DNA from: Hydractinia symbiolongicarpus
Taxonomy: Eukaryota; Cnidaria; Hydrozoa; Anthoathecata; Hydractiniidae
Direction of reading: 5' to 3'
DNA: 64,000 nt
NCBI RefSeq assembly: GCF_029227915.1
Contig: NC_079881.1
Location: 3,100,001 to 3,164,000 of the forward strand
Within the stretch, counting starts at the first letter, position 1; every line of letters begins with the position of its first letter. The notes under the pieces were generated by a model. That model was not told the origin of the DNA. It saw nothing but the letters and a program-made list of their open reading frames with translations, and did not search any database. The position numbers were made by a program, and so were the translations under genes. Of this stretch, positions 1 to 12,397 are shown one piece after another.

Positions 1-78
1 TATTTCTTCGGCGCGCGATAACGGATAGGATTGGTCCCACAGTAAATAATGATTTATTCATCTAAATATTTAAATGAA

Positions 79-93
79 GCGCTACCACAGCGC
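79..93. other. Dyad 1 of the monomer, GCGCT-5nt-AGCGC (example)
   Basis: Perfect 5-bp inverted repeat around ACCAC, present in most monomers. It is weakened in the AGCGGCC class, where the outermost pair is lost, and destroyed in the GAAGAACTATCCC class. It is therefore a useful class marker. Any structural role is inference. Confidence 0.7.
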
Positions 94-134
94 CCAGTGT
101 AATCGCTAAGTTCCGGCAATCACGTCAAATTAAG

Positions 135-150
135 AAGAATGTTATTTCTT
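135..150. other. Dyad 2 of the monomer, AAGAA-6nt-TTCTT (example)
   Basis: Perfect 5-bp inverted repeat around TGTTAT, in one of the least variable parts of the monomer. A few copies break it, for example GAAGAATTTTAT near 37,270, GAATGTTTTTTC near 42,112, and AAGACGAATG copies such as 25,232. Confidence 0.65.
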
Positions 151-282
151 GGAGTCCAATTCTCCCATTTATCACATTTATCAGGTCACAGTCCAATGTT
201 AGTTCAATTAAGTCCCACAGTCAATCGTTTCACTGTTACAAGCGATGCAACCTAATAATATCAGCAAAATATCGCTAATTAC

Positions 283-922
283 ATGTTGGTACGAATATGT
301 GACCCAACCGTTGAAACTAAAACGGACTGACACCGTTTGAAAGTCAGTGAACTGTAGTATTTGAAACTGTCCCTTTTTCTTCAGCGCGCGCTAACGGCTA
401 GGATTGGTCCCACATTAAAAAAATGACTTTTTTTTATCTTAATTCTTAAATGAAGCGCTACCACAGCGCCCAGTGTGATCGCTGAGTTTCGGCAATCATG
501 TCAAATTAAGAAGAATGTTATTTCTTGGAGTCAACTTGTCTCACTTATCACATTTATCAGGTCACAATCGAAAATCAGTTCAAATTAACCCCACAGTCAA
601 TCGTTTCACTGTTAAAAGTGATGGAACCTAGTAATATGAGAAAAATATAGCTAATTACATGTTGGTACGAATATGTGACCCAACCGTTGAAACTAAAACG
701 GACTGACACCGTTTGAAAGTCAGTGAACTGTAGTATTTGAAACTGTCCCTTTTTCTTCAGCGCGCGCTAACGGCTAGGATTGGTCCCACATTAAAAAAAT
801 GACTTTTTTTTATCTTAATTCTTAAATGAAGCGCTACCACAGCGCCCAGTGTGATCGCTGAGTTTCGGCAATCATGTCAAATTAAGAAGAATGTTATTTC
901 TTGGAGTCAACTTGTCTCACTT
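283..922 (+). repeat. Near-identical 376-bp neighbours
   Basis: The stretch from about 283 to 546 recurs at about 659 to 922 with period 376. Both copies share rare variants such as GAAACTAAAACGG, CCGTTTGAAAGTCAGTGAACTG and CCCTTTTTCTTCAGC, which I do not see in the monomers further right. This is a local monomer duplication at the left edge of the window. Confidence 0.8.
308..337. other. Alternating CCGTT / AACGG / CCGTT cluster (example)
   Basis: CCGTT, then AACGG 8 nt later, then CCGTT 7 nt later. The middle element can pair with either neighbour, giving two mutually exclusive hairpins. Many monomers replace the third element (ACACCGTT becomes ACAAGGTT), leaving only the first hairpin. 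A further AACGG lies about 60 nt on, in GCTAACGGCTAGG. Confidence 0.65.
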
Positions 923-1560
923 ATAACATTTATAAGGTCACAATCCAAAATAACTTCAATTTAGTCCCACAGTCAATCGTTTCACTGTTAAAAGCGATAT
1001 AACCTAGTAATATGAGAAAAATATCACTAAATACATGTTGGTACTAATATGTGACCCAACCTTTGTAGCTCAAACGGACTTACACCGTTAGAAAGTCAAT
1101 GAAATATAGTTTTTGAAACTGTCGCTATTTCTTCAGCGAGCGATAACGGCTAGGATTGGTCCTACAGTAAAAAATGACTTATTAATCTAAATTTTTAAAT
1201 GAAGCGCTACCACTGCGCTCAGTGTAATCGCTGAGTTCCGGCAATCATGTCAAATTAAGAAGAATGTTATTTCTTGGAGTCCAATTCTCCCATTTATCGC
1301 ATTTATCAGGTCACAGTCCAAAGTTAGTTCAATTAAGTCCCACAGTCAATCGTTTCACTGTTAAAAGCGATGCGACCTATTAATATCAGAAAAATATCGC
1401 TAAATACATGTTGGTACGAATATGTGACCCAACCGTTGAAACTCAAACGGACTGACACCGTTAGAACGTCAATGAAATTTAGTTTTTGAAACTGTCGCTA
1501 TTTCTTCAACGCGCAATAACTGCTAGGATTGATCCCACAGTAAAAAATGACTTATTAATC

Positions 1561-1760
1561 TCTGTCGATATAACCTAGTAATATGAGAAAAATATCACTA
1601 AATACATGTTGGTTCTAATATGTGACCTAACCTTTGTAACTCAAACGGACTTACACCGTTAAAAAGTCAATGAAATATAGTTTTTGAAACTGTCGCTATT
1701 TCTTCAGCGAGCGATAACGGCTAGGATTGGTCCTACAGTAAAAAATGACTTATTAATCTA
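1561..1760 (+). repeat. Truncated monomer (first copy, ~198 bp)
   Basis: At about 1,560 the sequence jumps from the linker (TTATTAATC) straight to the GCGATATAACC region. This drops roughly 175 bp, including dyads 1 and 2 and the GTCACAGTCC boxes. The remaining part continues normally to the next monomer start at 1,772. Confidence 0.85.
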
Positions 1761-2502
1761 AATTTTTAAATGAAGCGCTACCACTGCGCTCAGTGTAATC
1801 GCTGAGTTCCGGCAATCATGTCAAATTAAGAAGAATGTTATTTCTTGGAGTCCAATTCTCCCATTTATCACATTTATCAGGTCACAGTCCAAAGTTAGTT
1901 CAATTAAATCCCACAGTCAATCGTTTCACTGTTAAAAGCGATGCAACCTATTAATATCAGATAAATATCGCTAAATACATGTTGGTTCGAATATGTGACC
2001 CAACCGTTGAAACTTAAACGGACTGACACTGTTAGAACGTCAATGGAATTTAGTTTTTGAAACTGTCGCTATTTCTTCAACGCGCAATAACTGCTAGGAT
2101 TGATCCCACAGTAAAAAATGACTTATTAATCTCAATTTTTCAATGAAGCGCTACCACAGCGCCCAGTGCAATCGCTGAGTTCCGCAATCATGTCAAATTA
2201 CGAAGAATGTTATTTCTTGGAGTCCAATTTTCTCGTTTATCACATTTATCAGGTCACAGTCCAAAGTTAGTTCAATTAAGTCCCACAGTCAATCGTTTCA
2301 CTGTTAAAAGCGATGCAACCTAGTAATATCAGATAAATATCGCTAAATACATGTTGGTACGAATATGTGACCAAACCGTTGAAACTCAAACGGACTGACA
2401 TCGTTAGAACGTCAATGAAATTGAGTTTTTGAAACTGTCGCTATTTCTTCAACGCGCAATAACTGCTAGGATTGATCCCACAGTAAAAAATGACTTATTA
2501 AT

Positions 2503-2703
2503 CTCTGTCGATATAACCTAGTAATATGAGAAAAATATCACTAAATACATGTTGGTTCTAATATGTGACCCAACCTTTGTAACTCAAACGGACTTACACC
2601 GTTAGAAAGTCAATGAAATATAGTTTTTGAAACTGTCGCTATTTCCTCAGCAAGCGATAACGGCTAGGATTGGTCCTACAGTAAAAAATGACTTATTAAT
2701 CTA
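2503..2703 (+). repeat. Truncated monomer (second copy, ~198 bp)
   Basis: Same deletion junction as at 1,561, 942 bp downstream, so the truncation happened once and was then copied as part of the 943-bp unit. The next full monomer starts at 2,715. Confidence 0.85.
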
Positions 2704-3050
2704 AATTTTTAAATGAAGCGCTACCACTGCGCTCAGTGTAATCGCTGAGTTCCGGCAATCATGTCAAATTAAAAAGAATGTTATTTCTTGGAGTCCAATT
2801 CTCCCATTTATCACATTTATCAGGTCACAGTCCAAAGTTAGTTCAATTAAGTCCCACAGTCAATAGTTTCACTTTTAAAAGCGATGCAACCTATTAATAT
2901 CAGATAAATATCGCTAAATACATGTTGGTTCGAATATGTGACCCAACCGTTGAAACTCAAACGGACTGACACCGTTAGAACGTCAATGAAATTTAGTTTT
3001 TGAAACTGTCGCTATTTCTTCAACCCGCTATAACTGCTAGGATTGATCCC

Positions 3051-4950
3051 ACAATAAAAAATGACTTTTTTTTATCTTAATTCTTAAATGAAGCGCTACC
3101 ACAGCGCCAAGTGTGATCGCTGAGTTTCGGCAATCATGTCAAATTAAGAAGAATGTTATTTCTTGGAGTCAACTTGTCGCACTAACATTTATAAGGTCAC
3201 AATCCAAAATAAGTTCAAATTAGTCCCACAGTCAATCGTTTCACTGTTAAAAGCGATATAACCTAGTATTATGAGAAAAATATCACTAAACACATGTTGG
3301 TACTAATATGTGACCCAACCGTTGAAACTCAAACGGAGGGACACCGTTAGAAAGTCAGTGAAATGTAGTATTGGAAACTGTCTCTATTTCTTCAGCGCTG
3401 CTAACGGCTAGGATTGGTCCCACATTAAAAAATGACTTTTTTATCGTAATTCTTAAATGAAGCCCTACCACAGCGGCCAGTGCAAATCGCTGAGTTCCGG
3501 TAACCATGTCAAATTAAGAAGAATGTTATTTCTTGGAGTCCAATTCTCCCATTTATCACATTTATCAGGTCACAGTCCAAAGTTATTTCAATTAAGTCCC
3601 ACAGTCAATCGTTTTACTTTTAAAAGCGATGCAACCTAGAAATATGAGAAAAAAATCGCTAAATACATGTTGGTACGAATATGTGACACAACCGTTGAAA
3701 CTCAAACGGACTGACACCGTTAGAACGTCAATGAAATTTAGTTTTTGAAACTGTCGCTATTTCTTCAACCCGCTATAACTGCTTGGATTGATCCCACAAT
3801 AAAAAATGACTTTTTTTTATCTTAATTCTTAAATGAAGCGCTACCACAGCGCCAAGTGTGATCGCTGAGTTTCGGCAATCATGTCAAATTAAGAAGAATG
3901 TTATTTCTTGGAGTCAACTTGTCGCACTAACATTTATAAGGTCACAATCCAAAATAAGTTCAAATTAGTCCCACAGTCAATCGTTTCACTGTTAAAAGCG
4001 ATATAACCTAGTATTATGAGAAAAATATCACTAAATACATGTTGGTACTAATATGTGACCCAACCGTTGAAACTCAAACGGAGGGACACCGTTAGAAAGT
4101 CAGTGAAATGTAGTATTGGAAACTGTCTCTATTTCTTCAGCGCTGCTAACGGCTAGGATTGGTCCCACATTAAAAAATGACTTTTTTATCTTAATTCTTA
4201 AATGAAGCCCTACCACAGCGGCCAGTGCAAATCGCTGAGTTCCGGTAACCATGTCAAATTAAGAAGAATGTTATTTCTTGGAGTCCAATTCTCCCATTTA
4301 TCACATTTATCAGGTCACAGTCCAAAGTTATTTCAATTAAGTCCCACAGTCAATCGTTTTACTTTTAAAAGCGATGCAACCTAGAAATATAAGAAAAAAA
4401 TCGCTAAATACATGTTGGTACGAATATGTGACACAACCGTTGAATCTCAAACGGACTGACACCGTTAGAACGTCAATGAAATTTAGTTTTTGAAACTGTC
4501 GCTATTTCTTCAACCCGCTATAACTGCTAGGATTGATCCCACAATAAAAAATGACTTTTTTTTATCTTAATTCTTAAATGAAGCGCTACCACAGCGCCAA
4601 GTGTGATCGCTGAGTTTCGGCAATCATGTCAAATTAAGAAGAATGTTATTTCTTGGAGTCAACTTGTCGCACTAACATTTATAAGGTCACAGTCCAAATT
4701 TAGTTCAATTAAGTCCCACTGTCAATCGTTTCACTTTTAAAAGCGATGCAACCTAGTAATATGAGAAAAATATCGCTAAATATATCTTGGTACGAATATG
4801 TGACCCAACCGTTGAAACCCAAACGGACTGACACCGTTAGAAAGTCAGTGAAATGTAGTATTGGAAACTGTCTCTATTTCTTCAGCGCCGCTAACGGCTA
4901 GGATTGGTCCCACATTAAAAAATGACTTTTTTATCTTAATTCTTAAATGA
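3051..4950 (+). repeat. 745-bp dimeric higher-order repeat
   Basis: Starts at 3090/3459, 3835/4204 and 4580/4949 give alternating lengths of 369 and 376 bp, a strict dimer of 745 bp. The A-type monomer shares the short form GTCGCACTAACATTTATAAGG, which lacks a few bases of the usual CTTATCACATTT. The B-type has GAAGCCCTACCACAGCGGCC. The third dimer is more diverged. Confidence 0.88.
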
Positions 4951-7100
4951 AGCGCTACCACAGTGGCCAGTGTAATCGCTGAGTTTTGGCAATCATGTCA
5001 AATTAAGAAGAATGTTATTTCTTGGAGTCCAATTTTCTCATTTATCGCATTTATCAGGTCACAGTCCAAAGTTAGTTCAATTAAGTCCCACAGTCAATCG
5101 TTTTACTTTTAAAAGCGATGCAACCTAGTAATATGAGAAAAAAATCGCTAAATACATGTTGGTACGAATATCTGACACAACCGTTGAAACTCAAACGGAC
5201 TGACACCGTTAGAAAGTCAGTGAAATGTAGTATTTAAAACTTTCTCCATTTCTTCAGCGCGCGCTAGCAGCTAGGATTGGTCCCACATTAAAAAAATGAT
5301 TTTTTTATGTTGATTCTTATATGAAGCGCTACCACAGCGGCCAAGGTAATCGCTGAGTTCCGGCAATCACGTCAAGTTAAGAAGAATGTTACTTCTTGGA
5401 GTCCAATTGTCTCATTTGTCACATTTATCAGGTCACAGTCCCAAGTTAGTTCAATTAAGTCCCACAGTTAATCGTTTCACTTTTAAAAGCGATGCAACCT
5501 AGTAATATGAGAAAAATATCGCTAAATACATCTTGGTACGAATATGTGACACAACCGTTGAAACTCAAACGGACTGACACCGTTAGAAAGTCAGTGAAAT
5601 TTAGTATTTGAAACTGTCGCTATTTCTACAGCGCGCGCTAACGGCTAGGATTGGTCCCACATTAAAAAAATGACTTTTTTATGTTAATTCTTAAATAAAG
5701 TGCTACCAAAGCGCCCAGTGTATTCGCTGAGTTTCGGCAATCATGTCAAATTAAGAAGAATGTTATTTCTTAGAGTCCCATTCTCTACTTTATCACATTT
5801 ATCAGGTCACAGTCCAAAGTTAGTTCAATTTGGTCCCACAGTCAATCGTTTTACTGTTAAAAGCAGTATAACCTAGTAATATGAGAAAAATATCACTAAA
5901 TACATGTTGGTACTAATATGTGACCCAACCGTTGAAACCCAAACGGACTGACACCGTTAGAAAGTCAGTGAAATGTAGTATTGGAAACTGTCTCTATTTC
6001 TTCAGCGCCGCTAACGGCTAGGATTGGTCCCACATTAAAAAATGACTTTTTTATCCTAATTCTTAAATGAAGCGCTACCACAGTGGCCAGTGTAATCGCT
6101 GAGTTTTGGCAATCATGTCAAATTAAAAAGAATGTTATTTCTTGGAGTCCAATTCTCTCCTTTATCACATTTATCAGGTCACAGTCCAAAGTTAGTTCAA
6201 TTTAGTCCCACAGTCAATCGTTTCACTGTTAAAAGCGGTATAACCTAGTAATATGAGAAAAACATCGCTAAATACATATTGGTACAAATATGTGACCCAA
6301 CCGTTGAAACCTAAACGGACTGACAAGGTTAGAAAGTCAATGAGATGTAGTTTTTGAAACTGTCGCTATTTCTTCAGCGCGCGCTAACAGGTAGGATTGG
6401 TCCCACATTAAAGAAATGATTTTTTTATGTTGAATCTTATATGAAGCGCTACCACAGCGGCCAGTGTAATCGCTGAGTTCCGGCAATCACGTCAAGTTAA
6501 GAAGAATGTTACTTCTGGGAGTCCAATTGTCTCATTTGTCACATTTTCAGGTCACAGTCCCAAGTTAGTTCAATTAAGTCCCACAGTCAATCGTTTCACT
6601 TTTAAAAGCGATGCAACCTAGTAATATGAGAAAAATATCGCTAAATACATGTTGGTACGAATATGTGACACAACCGTTGAAACTCAAACGGACTGACAAG
6701 GTTAGAAAGTCAATGAAATGTAGTTTTTGAAACTGTCGCTATTTCTTCAGCGAGCGCTAACGGCTAGGATTGGTCCCACATTAAAAAAATGACTTTTTTA
6801 TATTAATTCTTAAATAAAGCGCTACCACAGCGCCCAGTGTAATCGCTGAGTTTCGGCAATCATGTCAAAATAAGAAGAATGTTATTTCTTGGAGTCCAAT
6901 TGTCTCCTTTATCACATTTATCAGGTCACAGTCCAAAGTTAGTTCAATTAAATCCCACAGTCAATCGTTTCATTGTTAAAAGCGATGCAACCTAGTAATA
7001 TCAGAAAAACATCGCTAAATACATGTTGGTACGAATATGTGACACAACCGTTGAAACTCAAACGGACTGACAAGGTTAGAAAGTCAATGAAATGTAGTTT
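4951..7100 (+). repeat. ~1,120-bp trimeric higher-order repeat
   Basis: Rare variants recur 1,120 bp apart. TTGGAAACTGTCTC occurs at 4,861 and 5,981. TTTTTTATGTTGA with ATATGAAGCG occurs at 5,301 and 6,421. Three monomers make the unit. The copies differ by scattered substitutions, so this is older than the 17-mer duplication to the right. Confidence 0.75.
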
Positions 7101-10100
7101 TTGAAACTGTCGCTATTTCTTCAGCTCCCGATAACGGATAGGATTGGTCCCACAGTAAAGAATGATTTATTTATATAAATATTTAAATGAAGCGCTACCA
7201 CAGCGCCCAGTGTAATCGCTGAGTTCCGGCAATCACGTCAAATTAAGAAGAATGTTATTTCTTGGAGTCCAATTTTCTCATTTATTACATTTATCAGGTC
7301 ACAGTCCAAAGTTAGTTCAATTAAGTCCCACAGTCAATCGTTTCACTTTTGAAAGCGATGCAACCTAGTAATATGAGAAAATATCGCTAAATACATCTTA
7401 ATACGAATATGTGACACAGCCGTTGAAACTCAAACGGACTGACACTGTTAGAATGTCAGTGAAATGTAGTATTTGAAACTGTCGCTATTTCTACAGCACG
7501 CGCTAACGGCTAGGATTGGTCCCACGTTAAAGAAATGATTTTTTTATCTTGATTCTTCAATGATGCGCTACCACAGCGGTCAGTGTAATCGCTGAGTTCC
7601 GGCAATCACGTCAAGTTAAGAAGAATGTTACTTCTTGGAGTCCAATTGTCTCATTTGTCACATTTATCAGGTCACAGTCCCAAGTTAGTTCAATTAAGTC
7701 CCACAGTCAATCGTTTCATTGTTAAAAGCGATGCAACCTAGTAACATCAAAGATGTCGCTAAATACATGTTGGTACGAATATGTGACCCAGCCGTTGTAA
7801 CTCAAACGGACTGACACCGTTAAAAAGTCAATGAAATGCAGTTTTTTAAACTGTCGTTATTTCTTCAGCTCCCGATAACGGATAGGATTGGTCCCACAGT
7901 AAAGAATGATTTATTTATCTAAATATTTAAATGAAGCGCTACCACAGCGCCCAGTGTAATTGCTGAGTTCCGGCAATCACGTCAATTAAAGAAGAATGTT
8001 ATTTCTTGGAGTCCAATTGTCTCATTTATCACATTTATCAGGTCACAGTCCAAAGTTAGTTCAATTAAATCCCACAGTCAATCGTTTCATTGTTAAAAGC
8101 GATGCAACCTAGTAATATCAGAAAAACATGGCTATATACATGTTGGTACGAATATGTGACCCAGCCGTTGAAACTCAAACGAACTTACACCGTTAGAAAG
8201 TCAATGAAATGTAATTTTTGAAACTGTCGCTATTTTTTCAGCGCGCGATGACGGCTAGGATAGGTCCCACAGTAAAAAATGACTTTTTTATATGAACTCT
8301 TAAATGAAGCGCTACCACAGCGCCCAGTGTAATTGCTGAGTTTCGGTAATCATGACAAATTAAGAAGAATGTTATTTCTAGGAGTCCAATTGTCTCCTTT
8401 ATCACATTTATCAGGTCACAGTCCAAGGTTAGTTCAATTCAGTCCCAAAGTCAATCGATTCACTGTTAAAAGCGATGCAACATAGTAATATCAGATCAAT
8501 ATGGCTAAATACATGTTGGTACGAATATGTGACACAACCGTTGAAACTCAAACGAACTGACACCGTTAGAAAGTCAGTTAAATGTAGTATTTGAAACTTT
8601 CTCTATTTCTTCAGCGCGCGCTAACGACTAGGATTGGTCCCACATTAAAGAAATGAGTTTTTTTATCTTGATTCTTAAATGAAGCGCTACCACAGCGGCC
8701 AGTGTAATCGCTGAGTTCCGGCAATCACGTCAAGTTAAGAAGAATGTTATTTCTTGGAATCCAATTGTCTCATTTATCACATTTATCAGGTCACAGTCCA
8801 AAGTTATTCAATTAAGTCCCACAGTCAATCGTATCATTGTTAAAAGCGATGCAACCTAGTAATATCAGATAAACATCGCTAAATACATATTGGTACCAAT
8901 ATGTGACCCAACCGTTGAAACTCAAACGGACTGACAAGGTTAGAAAGTCAATGAGATGTAGTTTTTGAAACTGTCGCTATTTCTTCAGCGCGCGCTAACG
9001 GATAGGATTGGTCCCACATTTAAGAAATGATTTTTTTATCTTGATTCATAACTGAAGCGCTACCACAGCGGCCAGTGTAATCGCTGAGTTCCGGCAATCA
9101 CGTCAAGTAAAGAAGAATGTTACTTCTTGGAATCCAATTGTCTCATTTGTCACATTTATCAGGTCATAGTCCAAAGTTAGTTCAATTAAGTCCCACAGTC
9201 AATCGTTTCACTTTTAAAAGCGATGCAACCTAGTAATATGAGAAAAATATCGCTAAATACATGTTGGTACGAATATGTGACACAACCGTTGAAACTCAAA
9301 CGGACTGACAAGGTTAGAAAGTCAATGAAATGTAGTTTTTGAAACTGTCGCTATTTCTTCAGCGCGCGCTAACGGCTAGGATTGGTCCCACATTAAAAAA
9401 ATGACTTTTTTATATTAATTCTTGAATAAAGCGCTACCACAGCGCCCAGTGTAATCGCTGAGTTTCGGCAATCATGTCAAATTAAGAAGAATGTTATTTC
9501 TTGGAGTCCAATTGTCTCCTTTATCACATTTATCAGGTCACAGTGCAAAGTTAGTTCAATTAAATCCCACAGTCAATCGTTTCATTGTTAAAAGCGATGC
9601 AACCTAGTAATATCAGAAAAACATCGCTAAATACATGTTGGTACGAATATGTGACCCAGCCGTTGTAACTCAAACGAACTTACACCGTTAGAAAGTCAAT
9701 GAAATGAAGTTTTTAAAACTGTCGCTATTTTTTCAGCGCGCGATGACGGCTAGGATAGGTCCCACAGTAAAAAATGACTTTTTTATATCAACTCTTAAAT
9801 GAAGCGCTACCACAGCGCCCAGTGTAATCGCTGAGTTTCGGCAATCATGTCAAGTTAAGAAGAATGTTATTTCTTGGAGTCCAATTGTCTCCTTTATCAC
9901 ATTTATCAGGTCGCAGTCCAAAGTTAGTTCAATTAAATCCCACAGTCAATCGTTTCATTGTTAAAAGCGATGCAACCTAGTAATATCAGAAAAACATCGC
10001 TAAATACATGTTGGTACGAATATGTGACCCAGCAGTTGTAACTCAAACGAACTTACACCGTTAGAAAGTCAATGAAATGTAGTTTTTAAAACTGTCGCTA

Positions 10101-12397
10101 TTTTTTCAGCGCGCGATGACGGCTAGGATAGGTCCCACAGTAAAAAATGACTTTTTTATATCAACTCTTAAATGAAGCGCTACCACAGCGCCCAGTGTAA
10201 TTGCTGAGTTTCGGCAATCATGTCAAATTAAGAAGAATGTTATTTCTTGAAGTCCAATTGTCTCATTTGTCACATTTATCAGGTCACAGTCCAAAGTTAG
10301 TTCAATTAAGTCCCACAGTCAATCGTTTCATTGTTAAAAGCGATGCAACCTAGTAACATAAAAACTGTCGCCAAATACATGTTGGTACGAATATGTGACC
10401 CAACCGTTGTAACTCAAACGGACTGACACCGTTAGAAAGTCAATGAAATGTAATTTTTGAAACTGTCGCTATTTCTTCAGCTCGCGATAACGGGGAGGAT
10501 TGGTCCCACAGTAAAGAATGACTTATTTTTCAAAATTTTTAAATGAAGAACTATCCCAGCGCCCACTGTGATCGCTGAGTTCCGGCAATCATGTCAAATT
10601 AAGAAGAATGTTATTTCTTGGAGTCCAACTGTCTCCTTTATCACATTTATCAGGTCACAGTCCAAAGTTAGTTCAATTAAATCCCACAGTCAATCGTTTC
10701 ATTGTTAAAAGCGATGCAACCTAGTAATATCAGAAAAACATCGCTAAATACATGTTGGTACGAATATGTGACACAACCGTTGAAACTCAAACGGACTGAC
10801 ACCGTTAGAAAGTCAGTGAAATGTAGTATTTGAAACTTTCTCTATTTCTTCAGCGCGCTCTAACGGCTAGGATTGGTCCCACATTAAAGAAATGAGTTTT
10901 TTTTATCTTGATTCTTAAATGAAGCGCTACCACAGCGGCCAGTGTAATCGCTGAGTTCCGGCAATCACGTCAAGTTAAGAAGAATGTTATTTCTTGGAAT
11001 CCAATTGTCTCATTTATCACATTTATCAGGTCACAGTCCAAAGTTAGTTCAATTAAGTCCCACAGTCAATCGTATCATTGTTAAAAGCGATGCAACCTAG
11101 TAATATGAGAAAAATATCGCTAAATACATGTTGGTACGAATATGTGACACAACCGTTGAAACTCAAACGGACTGACAAGGTTAGAAAGTCAATGAAATGT
11201 AGTTTTTGAAACTGCTGCTATTTCTTCGGTGCGCGCTAACGGCTAGGCTTGGTCCCACATTAAAAAAATGACTTTTTTATATTAATTCTTAAATAAAGCG
11301 CTACCACAGCGCCCAGTGTAATCGCTGAGTTTCGGCAATCATGTCAAATTAAGAAGAATGTTATTTCTTGGAGTCCAATTGTCTCCTTTATCACATTTAT
11401 CAGGTCACAGTCCAAAGTTAGTTCAATTAAATCCCACAGTCAATCATTTCATTGTTAAAAGCGATGCAACCTAGTAATATCAGAAAAACATCGCTAAATA
11501 CATGTTGGTACGAATATGTGACTTAGCCGTTGTAACTCAAACGAATTTACACCGTTAGAAAGTCAATGAAATGTAGTTTTTAAAACTGTCGCTATTTTTT
11601 CAGCGCGCGATGACGGCTAGGATAGGTCCCACAGTAAAATATGACCTTTTTATATCAACTCTTAAATAAAGCGCTACCACAGCGCCCAGTGTAATCGCTG
11701 AGTTTCGGCAATCATGTCAAATTAAGAAGAATGTTATTTCTTGGAGTCCAACTGTCTCCTTTATCACATTTATCAGGTCACAGTCCAAGGTTAAGACAAT
11801 TAAGTCCCACAGTCAATCGTTTCACTGTTAAAAGCGATGCAACCTAGTAATATCAGATAAATATCGCTAAATACATGTTGGTACGAATATGTGACCCAAC
11901 CGTTGTAACTGAAGCGGATGGATACGGTTAGAAAGTCAATGAAATGTAGATTTTGAAACTGTCGCTATTTCTTCAGCTCCCGATAACGGATAGGATTGGT
12001 CCCACATTAAAGAAATGATTTGTAGTTTTTGAAACTGTCGCTATTTCTTCAGCTCCCGATAACGGATAGGATTGGTCCCACATTAAAGAAATGATTTTTT
12101 TATCTTGATTCTTAAATGAAGCGCTACCACAGCGGCCAGTGTAATCGCTGAGTTCCGGCAATCACGTCAAGTAAAGAAGAATGTTACTTCTTGGAATCCA
12201 ATTGTCTCATTTGTCACATTTATCAGGTCATAGTCCAAAGTTAGTTCAATTATGTCCCACAGTCAATCGTTTCACTTTTAAAAGCGATGCAACCTAGTAA
12301 TATGAGAAAAATATCGCTAAATACATGTTGGTACGAATATGAGACACAACCGTTGAAACTCAAACGGACTGACAAGGTTAGAAAGTCAATGAAATGT
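7101..12397 (+). repeat. Diverged relative of the 17-mer block
   Basis: Variant order resembles the block starting near 12,800. CTCCCGATAACGG occurs at 7,125 and 12,801, ATACATCTTAATACG at 7,391 and 13,068, and AGTCCCAAAGTCAATCG at 8,441 and 13,744. The offset is about 5,676 bp, falling to 5,303 bp once one monomer drops out. It includes the 76-bp duplication at 11,945. Many substitutions separate it from the right-hand copies. Confidence 0.7.
11945..12096 (+). repeat. 76-bp partial tandem duplication inside a monomer
   Basis: A 76-bp segment running from TGTAG, through the GTCGCTATTTC and CTCCCGATAACGG boxes, to AGAAATGATT is present at 11,945-12,020 and again at 12,021-12,096, nearly identically. 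It is one of the few events in the window that is not a whole-monomer step, and it shifts the register of everything to its right by 76 bp relative to the 7-12 kb block. Confidence 0.88.

Larger units (their letters stand above)
76..451 (+). repeat. Reference monomer (376 bp) with landmark boxes
   Basis: One complete copy used here as the reference. It contains a 5-bp-stem dyad GCGCT/AGCGC at 79-93, a dyad AAGAA/TTCTT at 135-150, the decamer GTCCCACAGT at 212-221, a cluster CCGTT...AACGG...CCGTT at 308-337, a CpG-rich AGCGCGCGC box near 383-391, and a GTCCCACATT relative of the decamer at 407-416. An A/T-rich linker of T- and A-runs precedes the next monomer start. The left copy of the decamer in the preceding partial monomer is at 34-43. 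Stop codons occur in every frame and there is no promoter or splice pattern I would defend. Confidence 0.9.
1125..3050 (+). repeat. ~943-bp higher-order unit with a truncated monomer
   Basis: Two full monomers plus one 198-bp truncated monomer repeat as a unit of about 943 bp; starts at 1772 and 2715 are 943 bp apart. Both copies carry the same abnormal junction ATTAATCTCTGTCGATATAA at about 1,555 and 2,497, and shared variants such as TTCAACGCGCAATAACTGC. Lines 1,125-1,560 belong to the same group. Confidence 0.85.

Noticed and set aside
170-190. Paired GATA-factor sites (TTATCA) and Myb-like TAACGG/CCGTTA words in each monomer
   Set aside because: Words of this length are expected by chance in an AT-rich repeat; nothing else suggests a regulatory role.
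306-327. CENP-B box
   Set aside because: CCGTTGAAACTCAAACGG shares CGTTG and CGG with the box, but the spacing between its CG cores is 12 rather than 7 and the TTCG half is absent.
380-395. Z-DNA or CpG-island function of the AGCGCGCGC box
   Set aside because: The alternating tract is too short to claim and is absent or altered in many classes.
3457-3639. 60-codon open frame, identical at 4,202-4,384
   Set aside because: Same satellite frame in the 745-bp dimer; the identity reflects the dimer repeat, not coding constraint.
8238-8426. Minus-strand open frames of 62 codons here and at 11,973-12,161
   Set aside because: Antisense reads of the satellite; the second exists only because of the 76-bp duplication. 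No start context, domain or conservation.
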